DNA of 64,000 nucleotides, from positions 71,634,971 to 71,698,970 of the forward strand of contig CM077022.1 of NCBI GenBank assembly GCA_039090855.1, in the 5' to 3' direction. The notes beneath the pieces were generated by a model, which made no database searches, was not told the DNA's origin, and worked only from the letters and a program-made list of their open reading frames with translations. The DNA comes from Macrothele yani. Lineage: Eukaryota; Arthropoda; Arachnida; Araneae; Macrothelidae. Positions 10,131-20,334 of the stretch are shown here, piece after piece (position 1 is the stretch's first letter; every line of letters starts with the position of its first letter). The position numbers and the translations under genes were made by a program.

Positions 10131-11309
10131 CAGAGATGGAAACGGTTCACGGGTCAACGGTTCATGGGTCAACGGGTCGACAATTTCTTGCGGGTCCAAC
10201 GGGTCGGTTCAAGGCGTTTCTAACCCGATTTTGACCCTGTTTTATTCCCGTTTTATTTTTGAAAAGAGAAAAATATATTCCAAGAAAAAATGCGCGTTGT
10301 GGAATTCTGTAGCCGATACTGGTGCCCACGGAGTGAATAATGATTTTCCATGCAAAAATATTGTCGTCTCTTTCTTAAAGCAACGAAGATTTTTACCGAT
10401 CCACGTCAGACACACCGACACCATATCGTAAAAAGATACCTCCTTTGCGTTCATTTACAGTGCGATGATCCAGGGCAAGGTACAGGCAAACGCCATTCGC
10501 CTGCTTCTCAGCTGATTCACTCTCTCCGTGCGAAGTTCACTGTATGACTAAGAGTTACTTCTCACATCGCATCTTTTACATTGAGCATTCAGAGGTTTTC
10601 GATTGATGTGCTAACATCCCGTTCCCATGACACGTCATGTCGAAATTAACTCCTTATTTGTTAATATGGATGGATTTAATATTAAGGAGTTTGAGAAAGG
10701 CGTCGAGGCCAACAAATACGTGCTTGTTGAAAACCACATTGGGAAGAGTGAATGCTGGAAATTGTTTCTTCTCATTAAGGAACCGGTAAATAATTCTGAG
10801 TTGTTTGGTCTTGCTTGCTGTTCAAAATGAGGAAAGTGTATAATTACAAAGAAAGATGTCGACGGTGTAATAAAAGAATATGGAACCAAATATCTAACGG
10901 ACATATGAAAGTATGCGCACCTCCATCAAAGCGTGGAAAGAGTGAACAATCTAAATGCATTTTAAAAAATACATTTGTGCAATCGTAAATAATGATTCCC
11001 ATTTGTAATATACTCCATGGTCATAGTCAGCCATTTCTTCTGGATTACGCAAAATAGTGGCACTAAAAATGGCACTAATATTTAGCAAGTAACCAAATTT
11101 TATTATTAAAAAGGGATTTCAGTTATTAAATATAAGCAGTTATTGGGATGAATATATACGTATATTACGTTTATATGTATATAAATTGAGTTTCGAATTT
11201 ATAGCTCAAAGCATATTTGTCTGGGTCACCTACGCGTCCGGATCGGGTCGGGTCCAGCTATGGGACGTCTGGGTCCGGGTCTGAAATTTTTGACCCGTTT
11301 CCAACTCTG
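10131..11309 (+). mobile_element. Non-autonomous hAT element carrying only a BED-finger frame (copy 1)
   Basis: The ends CAGAGATGGAAACGG and, reversed, CAGAGTTGGAAACGGG form inverted repeats. They are flanked by an 8-bp duplication, TCTAGGAC / TCCTGGAC (two mismatches), which is the hAT signature. Subterminal tandem motifs of GGGTCAACGGGTC lie inside the left end (10150-10215) and GGATCGGGTCGGGTCC inside the right end. At 1,179 bp it is too short for a full hAT transposase. It sits inside an RTE-like LINE fragment (10089-10122 and 11318-11812). A sister copy is at 55136. Confidence 0.82.
10627..10960 (+). pseudogene. BED-type zinc-finger N-terminus of a hAT transposase (damaged)
   Basis: The frame starts MTRHVEINSLFVNMDG and includes GKSECWKLFLLI and LFGLACCSK. 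A TGA then replaces the cysteine codon that is intact in the sister copy (55.8 kb), and a second stop follows. BED fingers use two Cys plus His/Cys ligands to bind the element's DNA ends. Here the catalytic RNase H-like domain and the dimerisation domain are absent. The protein would be non-functional from this copy. Confidence 0.7.
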
Positions 11310-11317
11310 TCCTGGAC

Positions 11318-11812
11318 CTCCTCATTAGTCTTTCTATCGCGCCAACTTATTCTCTCCATTCTCCTATAGCTCCACATCTCAAAATAGGGACGGGAGACTG
11401 TTTATAGCCCATTGAGTTGTTCACGGTGATCGTTAAACCTCCAATAAAAAAAATAATAATAATGCCTCCAGTCTTTTCACTTCCTTCTTGGTCAATGTCC
11501 ATGTCTCAGAGCCGTAGAGAGCTACTGGCCAAACATATGCCTTTAAGATTATCTTACTCAATTTTAGATCTATATTGCTGGTAGTCTCTCTAAGGGCCAT
11601 TTTTGCCATCTCTCTTAAATCTCTCTAATTGATTCTCTCTGAAGGCCGTTTTTGCCATCCGCAGTCTCATTCTAATTTCCTTTTCACATCTCGCATCTTC
11701 AGTAATAATTTGACTCAAATAGCAAAATGATTTAACTTGTTTGATGACTGAAATTTGTTCGACAGATGACTGAAATTTAATAGTTAAACAAACCTCAAGT
11801 GCCCTCACGAAT
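11318..11812 (-). pseudogene. RTE-like LINE fragment, RT thumb/C-terminal region
   Basis: On the minus strand it reads VKSFCYLSQIITEDARCEKE, then IRMRLRMAKTAF, with frameshifts and a small internal duplication (AFRENQLERF/AFREN...). It continues, past a SINE fragment, to EMWSYRRMERISWRD and KTNEEV. This is the conserved C-terminal stretch of RTE-like endonuclease/reverse transcriptases. The hAT element at 10131-11309 interrupts it; a few more codons (LERVVELRNLTN) lie at 10089-10122. No catalytic residues are present. Confidence 0.7.
11383..11465 (+). mobile_element. SINE-A 3' fragment
   Basis: It contains the conserved SINE-A tail block (AGGGACGGGAGACTG to GTTAAACCTCCAAT) and ends in an A-rich AATAATAATAAT tail. 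The tRNA-like head is missing, so it is 5' truncated. It lies inside the RTE-like LINE fragment. Confidence 0.75.
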
Positions 11813-12038
11813 TCTTGTCATATGGATACGGAAAAAATTAGAACATAATTTTTTTCGTCAATATAAGAAAGGAATTGCGGACAGGCTTCTGAAAATTAAA
11901 AATTTTCCTGACGAACGAGAAATTCGTGAAATTCAAGGGTTTTCAGTCATTTCACGGAAAAGGTTGCATCAGAAATATGCTTCGTTAATTCAGGAAAGAA
12001 ATCACAGAAAGTGGCTTGTGAATTTCAGAAATTTTTAA
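11797..12038 (+). other. 79-codon open frame of unknown nature
   Basis: The frame reads MPSRILVIWIRKKLEHN and then a lysine- and arginine-rich stretch ending NHRKWLVNFRNF. I do not recognise it. It begins at the edge of a LINE fragment and the AT-rich composition favours chance, but its even basic, helical character could be a scrap of a transposon protein. No splice sites or partner frames were seen. Confidence 0.15.
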
Positions 12039-12720
12039 TTTTTTTTCAGTGTACTATTGCAAGCAGAAATACATCGTGACGCGGCAGAATTGGGCATTAT
12101 GAATAAAACAAAATATGCTCAAAGTAATGGGAGCTATGCGATGAAAAAGCACATTTTTCAAATAACGCTATTTCAAGCAGTGACGGCAAGATAGCTGGGT
12201 ATACGTACCTAACGGGAAAAATGGAAAATCAGTATGTTCCTGCACCATATACAGGATTATCGGGATCCTCTTCTTCAACTCCTCTTTCCCATGTGACGTG
12301 TACTCTAATTAACTTTCTTATTTAGTTCCTGTCTTATGTACATTTTTGTTTATACTCGTTAAACATTTTGCGCATCTGAACGTCACATTTTTCTTTCTCG
12401 GCTAATTTGTGTTTGGCAACCTGACAAACACAAATTCGAGCACTGTTTTGCGGTCTCACTCGTTATCATAAGAACTGTGATAGATCTGAATATTTTGGTC
12501 ACTTGATTTGGGTAGTGACAGTTGTTCCTGATGTTTGAAGCACGATAGTTGGAATTGTTACGACTTGATGTTATAGATTCTACCGCGAGCTGGGTTTTTT
12601 TCCAGGAATTTCATATTGGGAGAGTGCTAGAAAAAAAAATTTTTTGGAGAGGGGGGGGGGGGGGGATATTAGGAAAGGAAATTTTTCGAAGGCTGAAAAT
12701 TTTTGTAGTGAAACATTTAA
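12039..12720. other. Unassigned AT-rich stretch with a poly-G tract
   Basis: No coding or terminal-repeat structure recognised. A run of 16 G with few interruptions lies near 12649-12665. Confidence 0.4.
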
Positions 12721-13346
12721 GGGGCCGTCAATAAAGTACGTCCGCGATTTTTTACTATTTTTAGAACCCCCCCTCCCCATGTCACATTTTGTCCGATTGT
12801 TGATACCCCCCCCCCCTAAAGAGCACGTCCTAATTCCTGCAACCCCCTATATTTTTGACGACTGCTTTTAGAAGTCCGTTGAGAAACAGAAAGAAAACAT
12901 GTAATTATTTAAACGAATCTTCCATATATTTACACTTTTTCTTCAGAAAATATTTATTATTTAGGCATTAATTTATTCCCAAATGCTACCCGAACTTTAT
13001 CATTCTGTAATAAAGATCTACAAATGAATGCACGCGTTCAAAGTTGCAACACTCCCGATCATACCATCTACAAAACACGATAGATTTGGTAGTACAAATA
13101 CGAAAACTTAATATTAATATTCTGATTTAGCTAAATATCAGAAATCTAAAATATTTCATACCTTTTTTTAACTATTAAAAGAAGAAAAAAAAAACAGAAA
13201 ACAAAACGAATAAATACCATCCACTATATTTTTGCCGCTGGACGTACGAATTACTGAAACTCCTCCCTCCCCCATATCACATTTGGTCCGGTTGTCAGGA
13301 ACCATCCTTCCCCCTGGAGTCTCGGACGTACTTTATGGACGGCCCC
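12721..13346. mobile_element. Harbinger-like MITE with GGGGCCGTC ends and TAA duplication
   Basis: The left end GGGGCCGTCAATAAAGTACG matches the reversed right end (GGACGTACTTTATGGACGGCC at 13324-13344) over about 24 bp. The element is flanked by TAA at 12718-12720 and 13347-13349. A 3-bp TWA duplication plus GG-rich ends fits PIF/Harbinger. Subterminal C-runs (CCCCCCCTCCCC, CCCCTGGAG) occur on both sides. Apart from chance frames the inside is non-coding. Confidence 0.65.
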
Positions 13347-13458
13347 TAAGCTTTAAACTTGGGAATAGAAATGGTGGAAACTTCAAAAAATGAAGAACTG
13401 CTGAATTTTTTTACAGTTGAAAGTTGCTGTAACGGCGAATTTTTTTTTCCAAAAACTA

Positions 13459-14716
13459 TTAGGTGTGCAAATTAATTCTCGGCCACAAGCACAACACGTT
13501 GACAGCAAATTACAGCAAATCGAATGCGTACCTAATCAGGGAAATAATCCCCGTCGTGTTGGATACATTTGAGCCATCAGTCAGGAAGCTGCCGAATGCC
13601 ACTGCGGAAAAAGAGGTTTGTTTCGAGTTGATAAAGTCATCAATACTTGTGTGGACCTCCTTGATAGAAGTGAAGTGCGTATCACTCAAGTGATGTTGCA
13701 GGGAGCAAAAGAGGTGATAATCTGACAGGGCGAAGTCTGGAGAATACGCCGGGTGGGACAAAATCTCTGATGCCAGGTTGGTGATAGTGTTTAAAGTCGT
13801 TTTCGTGGTGTGAGGACGCGCGTTATCCTGAAGCAACAGGACTGATCTTCTGCCCTTGCCGGTGTATGGCCTTTTCGCCTCCATTGCGTCACCTACAAGA
13901 ATGAGTTGCTGACAATAACGCTCAACACTGACCGTTCAACCAGGTTTGAGCAACTCATAGTGTACGACACCGCGCTGATCCCATCATATGCACAGCAACA
14001 ACTTCCTGGCATGGATATTCGGTTTGGCGGTACTGGTGGTAGGCTGACCTGGATAAACCCACGATTTGCGCCGCTTAGGATTATCGTAGAGGATCCACTT
14101 CTCATCACAGGTCAAAATCTTGTGGAGGAGATCCTTCTTCTTGAATCTTGAGAGCAAGGACACAGCGATATCGTAGCGCCTAGACTTGTTCGCAGCTGTG
14201 AATTGGTGGGGCACCCAATGGCCCTCCTTGTGAATCCGTCCAAGCTTGTGCAGGCGCTTTGCAATGGCTTGCCGAGTTCCTGGGCGAGCTCTGACTGTGT
14301 GCGACAGGGATCCGCGTCCAACAGTTGTTCCAGTTTCTCATTGTCAACTTTCTGTGGCTGTCCCGGACGTTCTGCATCACGGAGATCAAGATTTCCCTGC
14401 TTAAACCGTTGGAACCACTTCTTACACGTTCTGTAGGACACAGGAGCTTCACCCAAACAGCACATATAATTTGCTGGGCACTTTTATTCAGCTGAAACAC
14501 GAACAGGAGGCAGTGCCTCAAATGTTGCTTCTCGAACGACATTGCTATCACCGTCAACTTTCGTCCCTTCTGTCACTACAGCTGTGAGCGGTTGCGGTTG
14601 CCTGGAAAGCTGTTGGATGGCGCTGCAATCAGCCATTATCGCACACAGCTATTTGCATTTGCCAACGTTCTATGATCGCTTGCTGTTAGGGGCCGAGAAT
14701 TAAGTTGCACACCTAA
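13459..14716 (-). mobile_element. Mariner element (1.26 kb), complete ends
   Basis: Inverted terminal repeats TTAGGTGTGCAA...TTAATTCTCGGCC are visible at both ends (13459-13486 and 14690-14716), flanked by TA at 13457-13458 and 14717-14718. Length is normal for mariner. The transposase lies on the minus strand and is broken by frameshifts. Confidence 0.88.
13510..14557 (-). pseudogene. Mariner transposase (frameshifted)
   Basis: From the N-terminus: the helix-turn-helix region with KKWFQRFKQGNLDLRDAE and RPGQPQKVDNEKL, then KILTCDEKWILYDN (first catalytic Asp), RKSWVYPGQP, VLLLQDNARPHT (second Asp) and HPAYSPDFALSDYHLF (third Asp). This is the mariner DD34D layout. At least three frameshifts separate these blocks (near 14465, 14200 and 13890), so no intact enzyme is made. 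The start MTVIAMSFEKQHLRH lies near 14557. Confidence 0.85.
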
Positions 14717-14915
14717 TACATGCGGTTAAATCTAAAATTATAAGCTACTTGTCTACTACAAGGTGACTCACTCCTGATTGAACACTTAATTTTTTTTAAT
14801 TAACTCACGATTGCAAAGGTACATTTGAATGAAATTAATGTAAATCATACCTTAATCCATGAGAAAAAGGGATGCCTCATAAAAGATGCTGGAAGTGCCC
14901 ACCGCCAGCGTCCAG

Positions 14916-15284
14916 TCACATATTCACCCGACCCTCCATATTGGCGAATGTGCGATGTAGCGTAGCAACGTCGGTGGCAGCAATTTTACGTGTAATGTTG
15001 TCTTTCAGTTCCTCAATCGACCTTGGCTTGTTGGTATAAACCTTGCTTCTGAAAAGTCCCCAGAGAAAGAAATCTGGGGGTGCCAGGTCGGGAGACTTAG
15101 GCGGCCACAGGTCTTTGGAGATAATCATGTCCTGAGAAAAGCTGCGAATTTCTGCCATGCTCTTATTGGAGATGTGGCACGTTGCACCATCCTGTTGAAA
15201 ATAACCATCTGCAAGTTCCTGGTCATCCAGCCGGTCCACAAACTCATTAAAGATTTCCAAGTATCGGTCGGTATTCACCGTGCC
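14916..15284 (-). pseudogene. Mariner-like transposase, C-terminal catalytic half
   Basis: It reads DRYLEIFNEFVDRLDD, GYFQQDGATCHISN (second catalytic Asp), WPPKSPDLAPPDFFLWG (third Asp) and SKVYTNKPRSIEELKDN, ending near NMEGRVNM. By my count the last two Asp are about 38 residues apart, longer than the 34 of classical mariner. The upstream half is at 17795-18180. Confidence 0.8.
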
Positions 15285-15504
15285 GCCCCAGTTGTGCAGT
15301 GGTCTAAACACTGGCTTATGACCATTCGTCCATGAAGGGTCCGGGTTCGAATCCCGGTGAAGCATGGATGTTGTGTTTGTCTTACGACACTGGCTCTCTT
15401 CCCTCCCTGGAACCAGCGACCCTAAATTAAGGACGGGCGACTGCTTATAGCCCATTGAGTTGCTCACGGTGGTCGTTAAAACCCCCATCCCCCAAAGAAA
15501 AATG
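15282..15504 (+). mobile_element. SINE-A inserted in the mariner-like element
   Basis: It has the head GCCGCCCCAG, A box near 15291, B box GGGTTCGAATCCC near 15348, the conserved body and an AAAGAAAAA tail. The 13-bp target duplication TATTCACCGTGCC is at 15272-15284 and, beyond the Tigger insertion, at 17795-17807. The SINE therefore came before Tigger, which landed at the TA that begins its 3' duplication. Confidence 0.8.
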
Positions 15505-15599
15505 CAGTCGTTCCGCATTTCACGCGGATTCAATTCTACGCGGTTAGCCCGACAGCTAGATTCATATCACACGGGAAATGGAGCTACGAAAGAATCAAT

Positions 15600-16360
15600 C
15601 AATGCGTACTGGCGGCCCCTGTGGTGTGACTGTGTAAATGTTTTTGAAGGTTTTCCTACCATCAACGAGGAAACAAAACATATTACTCATATGGCCAAGC
15701 AGATTGGGGGGGGGTGAAGGCTTCGTCGATATTCTGGAGGAAGAAATAACATATTTGATTGGGCATCAAGAACCGTTGACAATTGAAGAGCTAGAAGAAC
15801 TTGTGCAAAACTTCCTCGGACGAAGATGATGACGAAGCCGACGAACAAGATGAAACTGCCAGCGGTAATCTGCACAAGTTTACCGACATTTTCCGAGCAG
15901 CAAAGCACTTGAAAGATTTAATTTCTAACTATGATCCCTCTATGGAACGTAGCCTTAAATAAATAAATACATCGCTCTTTCCACTTTCCAGAAACACACA
16001 GCAACCGAAAAATTGTTTTTCAGCCGCCGCTGTAGAATAGAATCACAGAACTCTCGATATCTAGCCGAGTGCGTTACCTTAAAACAAACCAAAGTATGGC
16101 GGACTCTTTAATGTCGTATTATGAGCTTTTCAGCTGCTAATGACGCAGCGGCAACAGTTGCCGATAGCGATGTTTTTCCAGAAAAAACCGTTTGCTGGCT
16201 CCGCATTGCCCCGCCAAGAGTATATCCCAACTACTGCACCTAATGCATCAGCTTTGGACCTCAGCTTTGACGACCCCACAGTGGTGTTACGTAGTGAAGG
16301 CAACGATTACATAGGTATGCATAAGGATTTGCATCATGCTATCTCATATTTTAACTAATT
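15600..16360 (+). pseudogene. Tigger/pogo transposase C-terminal region
   Basis: Segments in order, with frameshifts: VFEGFPTINEETKHI, EPLTIEELEELVQNF, an acidic run near DDDEADEQDE, KFTDIFRAAKHLKDL, YDPSMERSLK and MTQRQQLPIAMFFQKK. This order matches the tail that follows the DDE domain in Tigger proteins. The DNA-binding and catalytic domains are absent, so the copy is a deletion derivative. Confidence 0.7.
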
Positions 16361-16446
16361 GTTACAGAAGTACGTACACATTGTTCTTTGTAAAATACAC
16401 ACTATACTGTAATAGATATATGTAAACGAATAATACCGCACATATA

Positions 16447-17667
16447 CATTGAGTGGCCCCTTTATTATGACCACGTGATAGTTTTAAGCAAATGAGCTAT
16501 GGCTGTACACCGTTGCCGCCAGAGGGCGGGGCTAGTATAAAAATGGAAAGCTTAGTGCTTGCGACAGTTGTAGAAGTGATTTTTGGCTGACAAGATGGTT
16601 AAAAAATGTGATTTGACGGACTTTCAACGTGGGATGATTGTAAGAGCTCGGAGCCATGGAGCGAGTATCACCGAAACCGCTGCATTCGTGAAATGTTACA
16701 GAGCAACTGTTGTTAAAGTGTTTAAAGACTGAACTGTCAGCCAGAAAACTGGGTCTCTACGTGCAACGTATGGTCGTCATCAACTAGTGACTGCTCGGGC
16801 GGAACGGAGAGTTTCCAGACTGGTAACAGACAACAGAAGGGCAACAGTGCAGCAAATTACAGACTATCTTAATCAAGGATCCCCCTCAAATGATCTCTGC
16901 ACGCACTGTTCGCCGTACACTGCATCGGATGGGATATGGCAGCCGAAGGCCTGTTCGAACACCTTTGCTGTCTGCAGTTAACAAGAGAAAACGTCTCCAG
17001 TTCGCACAGGAGCACAAGGATTGGACAGTCGATGATTGGAAACAAATTATCTGGTCCGATGAATCACGTTTTCAGTTGCGCCATGCCGATGGCAGGGTGA
17101 GAATTCGGCTGAAACAGCACGAAAGCATGGACCACAAATGCATTGCTACAACCCTTCAAGCTGGTGGAGGTAACGTTATGGTTTGGGGAATGTTTTCCTG
17201 GCATGCTTTGGGCCCTTTAATTCGTGTTGATCAACGTCTGACTGGCACATCATATCTAAACATCGTTGCGGACCAAGTGCATCCTGTCATGTGGATGGTT
17301 TATCCCAATGGCGATGGCTACTTTCAACAAGATAATGCGTCCTCCCATAGTGCTCGTATTGTACAGGATTGGTTTCAGGAACATGCCGGTGAGTTTACTT
17401 TGCTTAGGTGGCCCCATAATCTCCAGATCTGAACCCCATTGAGAATTTGTAGGATGAAGTTGAACGAGCCATCAGACAGCTGGATCCACAACCCTGCAAT
17501 CTCACACTCCTGGAAAGTGCTATTCATCAAGCATGGTCTCAGATTCCACAAACCACCTATCAACATCTCGTGGAGTCCATGCCACGAAGATTTGACGCAG
17601 TATTAAAGACAAAACGTGGCCCAACGAAGTACTGAGGGGGTGGTCATAATAAAGTGGCCACTCAGTG
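16447..17667 (+). mobile_element. Tc1-like element (family A), complete ends
   Basis: Ends CATTGAGTGGCCCCTTTATT and, reversed, CACTGAGTGGCCACTTTATT are inverted repeats that continue to ATGACCAC. TA duplications lie at 16445-16446 and 17668-17669. Length 1,221 bp is normal for Tc1. It is inserted in the Tigger relic. Confidence 0.9.
16595..17635 (+). pseudogene. Tc1-like transposase, family A (two stops, two frameshifts)
   Basis: It starts MVKKCDLTDFQRGMIV and has the two helix-turn-helix blocks ending RTVRRTLHRMGYGSRR. Catalytic blocks are WSDESRFQL, FQQDNASSHSA and, after a frameshift, PDLNPIENL with a stop replacing Trp. The end is RGPTKY. Lesions: TGA near 16732, frameshifts near 16883 and 17418, TAG near 17453. 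My manual count gives 36 residues between the second Asp and the Glu. Confidence 0.88.
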
Positions 17668-17794
17668 TATAACGAAAAAAAGCGTGTGAAGTGATTTATT
17701 GCATGTAGTTTTATTATTGGTTTTGAATACACGCGGTTATGGCTTTACGCGTTCTCGTCGGAACGTAACCCCCGCGTAAAATGCGGCACTACTC

Positions 17795-18180
17795 TATTCA
17801 CCGTGCCTTTAAAAAAGATTGTCCCAACGATACGCCGTCGGGATACCGCACACCAGACACCAATTTTCACTGGATGCAATGGCTCTTCATGGATGGCGTG
17901 GGAATTATCACTGGCCCACACCCGTGTATTTTGCTAATTTACATAGCCGGATGAATGGAACCATGCTTCGTCGGTAAACCATCCTCGCTTAAACTGTCTG
18001 CGGAGACACGCTATTCTCCCACCTCTACTAGACGGATGGCGCGTCAGTGCGGAGCCATCCAGCTGCCGGGGAGACATTTTATTCACAGGCAATGCATGTC
18101 GACTGCTTCGTCAGGGAGTAAAGAACCGCTCCGTTCGGGTTTCACGCTCATCGTATATTTCTAGTCTCACATATTCCACA
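17795..18180 (-). pseudogene. Mariner-like transposase, upstream half
   Basis: On the minus strand it reads GWFTDEAWFHSSGYVN (first catalytic Asp), a stop, then RVWASDNSHAIHEEPLHP, VKIGVWCAVS and IVGTIFFKGTVN. This is the segment directly before DRYLEIF in this family. The N-terminal DNA-binding domain is short or missing, so the element was probably already deleted. Confidence 0.7.
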
Positions 18181-18447
18181 TAAAAAGAGTTCAGTCCCGA
18201 GTGAATCACCCTGCAATAATAATGATTATATGCCTGACATTTCAGCACATAAGACAGCAATCGATGGTTTGACTTTTAATGTATTTTGCATCTCAAATAA
18301 TCCAAGAAACACTCTGGTGACGCGAGAGATTTTAGCGAAATACCGAAGTCTCCTAACACTATAAGGCGAATCAGGCACGCATCCAAGATTTCTGTTTGGG
18401 GTGAGGTGTCCAAAGGAAAAAATACCGTACATATTTATGCGTATATA

Positions 18448-19660
18448 CACTATATTAACAGTAGTCAACCGACACCTAGAAGAGAAACACAACATAGCAT
18501 TAATTGATATACATTAGAACGGTGTCGGTCCACCTTTGGCCTTAATGCATGCACTGACCCTTCGAGACATGCTTTCGACAAGGTTTTGCAACACTATGCG
18601 CTTCCATTCAGTACATAATGCTGCCGCAAACTGTTGCTTAGTAGTAGGCCTTGGTTCCAAACTTCTTATACGGCGCTCTAATTCATCCCATAGGTGCTCT
18701 ATGGGATTAAGATCAGGGCTCTGTGCTGGCCAGTCCACACACGATACGGAATTACACGCCGTAACAGTCCTTGTTTATGGCTCGATTAATTATCCTGCTG
18801 GTACCAACAAGGTTCGGTGCCACGGTATTGTCACAGAGTTGGTAGGGCATAATTGTTCAGAATATCGAGGTAGACGTGCTGGTTAACCGGTTTGTATACG
18901 ATAACCACTGTGCCGGCACCATACCACGAAAACAACCCCACACGAGTACACTGTCAGCTCCAAACTTGACCGTAGAAACAGTACACTGTGGTAAATAGCG
19001 TTCCCCCGGCTGCCACCATACCCACATACGTCCATCAGAATGATGGATCGTGTATCTGGATTCATGAGTCCCTAGGCCCCTTTTCCATTGATCTATGGTT
19101 CACGATAAATGTTTTTTACACCATGCTAAACGACGAGTTGCATTCCGAGAGGAGATGAAAGGCGTATGAGCAGCCGCACGACCACGGTAACCCATGGAAT
19201 AAAGTTCTCTGCGAATAGTACGGGTACATACCGAGGTTCCGGCATTTTTACTCACCGTTACACTGAGGTCTTGTGCAGTACTCCGTCAATTTGCTGTAAC
19301 GACTCTCCTGAGGCTTCGACGTCCTCTATCACTGTTTTTCTTTGGTCTGCCTGTACGTTTTGCTGCTTCAGGCACGCCATGTGACTTCCACTTATTCAGT
19401 ACATCCAAAATAGTTGACTTGGGTAAGTTTAAACGTCTCTCGGTTTCTCTTATAGACAACCCACTAATATAACACCCAACAATCTTTCCTTTCTCAAAGT
19501 CAGTTCAGCGACATTTTCACTCAACCTCACAGTGCGATGATAGCGGTCAGCTGCAGGCTTGTTTTTATACCGTTTGCAGCTGTACCGCGCATCTTAACAA
19601 CGTAGCAGATCCGTTCATTTGCTTTTAAATGGGTGTCCTGTGACTTTTGTCAATATAGTG
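18448..19660 (-). mobile_element. Tc1-like element, family B copy 1
   Basis: The right end, reversed, reads CACTATATTGACAAAAGTCA; the left end is a mutated match (CACTATATTAACAGTAGTC). TA duplications are at 18446-18447 and 19661-19662. The 1,213-bp length is normal. The right end abuts the 5'-truncated family C element directly. Confidence 0.88.
18514..19514 (-). pseudogene. Tc1-like transposase, family B (several breaks)
   Basis: On the minus strand: [17 protein letters not shown] damaged start, a GRPKK linker, SMGYRGRAAAHTP, SGYG-like WVWWQPGERYLPQ, and the C-terminal MDWPAQSPDLNPIEHLWDEL carrying the catalytic Glu. The end is GGPTPF near 18514. The first Asp region reads CTAGGGACTCATGAATCC, so its motif is altered, and stops follow near the second Asp. 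The enzyme is dead. Confidence 0.78.
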
Positions 19661-19711
19661 TATATACAACCCGAGGACCGGCTTTCGGTTACTAGAGTGT
19701 TCGGAGTCAGA

Positions 19712-20334
19712 ATGGGAAAAGCTGGCGATTTATCGGAGTCTGGTGAATGATAAATTGTGATGGCACGGCGCCTGGGAACTACGATCTAAGAAACGGCGCG
19801 GCTTGTGGGTTGTTCACGTGCCGCTGTAGTGAGTACGTATCAAAAATGGTGCACAGATGGCCAAACGACGAACCGACGTCCAGCAGTGTGTCGTCCGCAG
19901 CTCATTGATGCCAGAGGGGAGCGGAGACTCGCGCATTGTTCACAGCGACCGCAGGACTACAGTGCGACAAATCACCCGCAGCGGCAAGAGTGGTGACCAG
20001 GGCAATGTGTCACAGCACACAGTTCATCACAGCCTTCTGCGCATGGATCTGCGTAGCCGAAGACCCAGCCGGGTCCCGATACTCACTGCACGTCATCGCC
20101 AACAAAGCATGAGATTGGAAGAAAGTGGCCTGGTCTGACGAATCAAGATTCTTGGTGCATCACGTAGACGACCGAGCGCGGATACGCCGATTACCAATGT
20201 AGGCTATGGCACCTTGATGCACTGTTGGGCGGAAACAGGCCGGCGACGGTGGTGTTACGCTGTGGGCGATGTTATCTTGAGACACTTTAGGCCTCATTAT
20301 CCCAATAGCACAATCCCTGACAGCTGTCAGGTAT
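19712..20334 (+). pseudogene. Tc1 family C transposase, N-terminal part
   Basis: It begins MGKAGDLSES and then a stop. The helix-turn-helix region with [12 protein letters not shown], the QHTVHHSLLRMDLRSRRP linker and the damaged first catalytic block WSDESRFL follow in shifting frames. It ends at the insertion after SLTAV. Multiple frameshifts lie between 19800 and 20300. Confidence 0.75.

Larger units (their letters stand above)
15505..17794 (+). mobile_element. Tigger/pogo element, internally deleted, holding a Tc1
   Basis: The ends CAGTCGTTCCGCATTTCACG and, reversed, AGTAGTGCCGCATTTTACG are Tigger-like inverted repeats. TA follows the right end; TG (a mutated TA) precedes the left. Only the transposase C-terminus survives. 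A Tc1 at 16447-17667 lies inside, so the Tigger relic itself is about 1.07 kb. Confidence 0.75.
14758..18216 (-). mobile_element. Mariner-like element split by SINE-A, Tigger and Tc1 insertions
   Basis: The ends share GGTGA(C/T)TCACTC and a following TGAAC (14762-14782 and, reversed, near 18188-18212). The transposase C-terminal half is at 14916-15284 and the preceding part at 17795-18180. They are separated by a 2.5-kb nested insertion bounded by the duplication TATTCACCGTGCC. Removing the insertion rejoins the reading across TVN...DRYLEIF. The exact outer ends are uncertain by a few bases. Confidence 0.7.

Noticed and set aside
12640..12670. G-quadruplex or telomere-like repeat
   Set aside because: It is a plain G-run without TTAGG-type repeats; nothing more can be supported.
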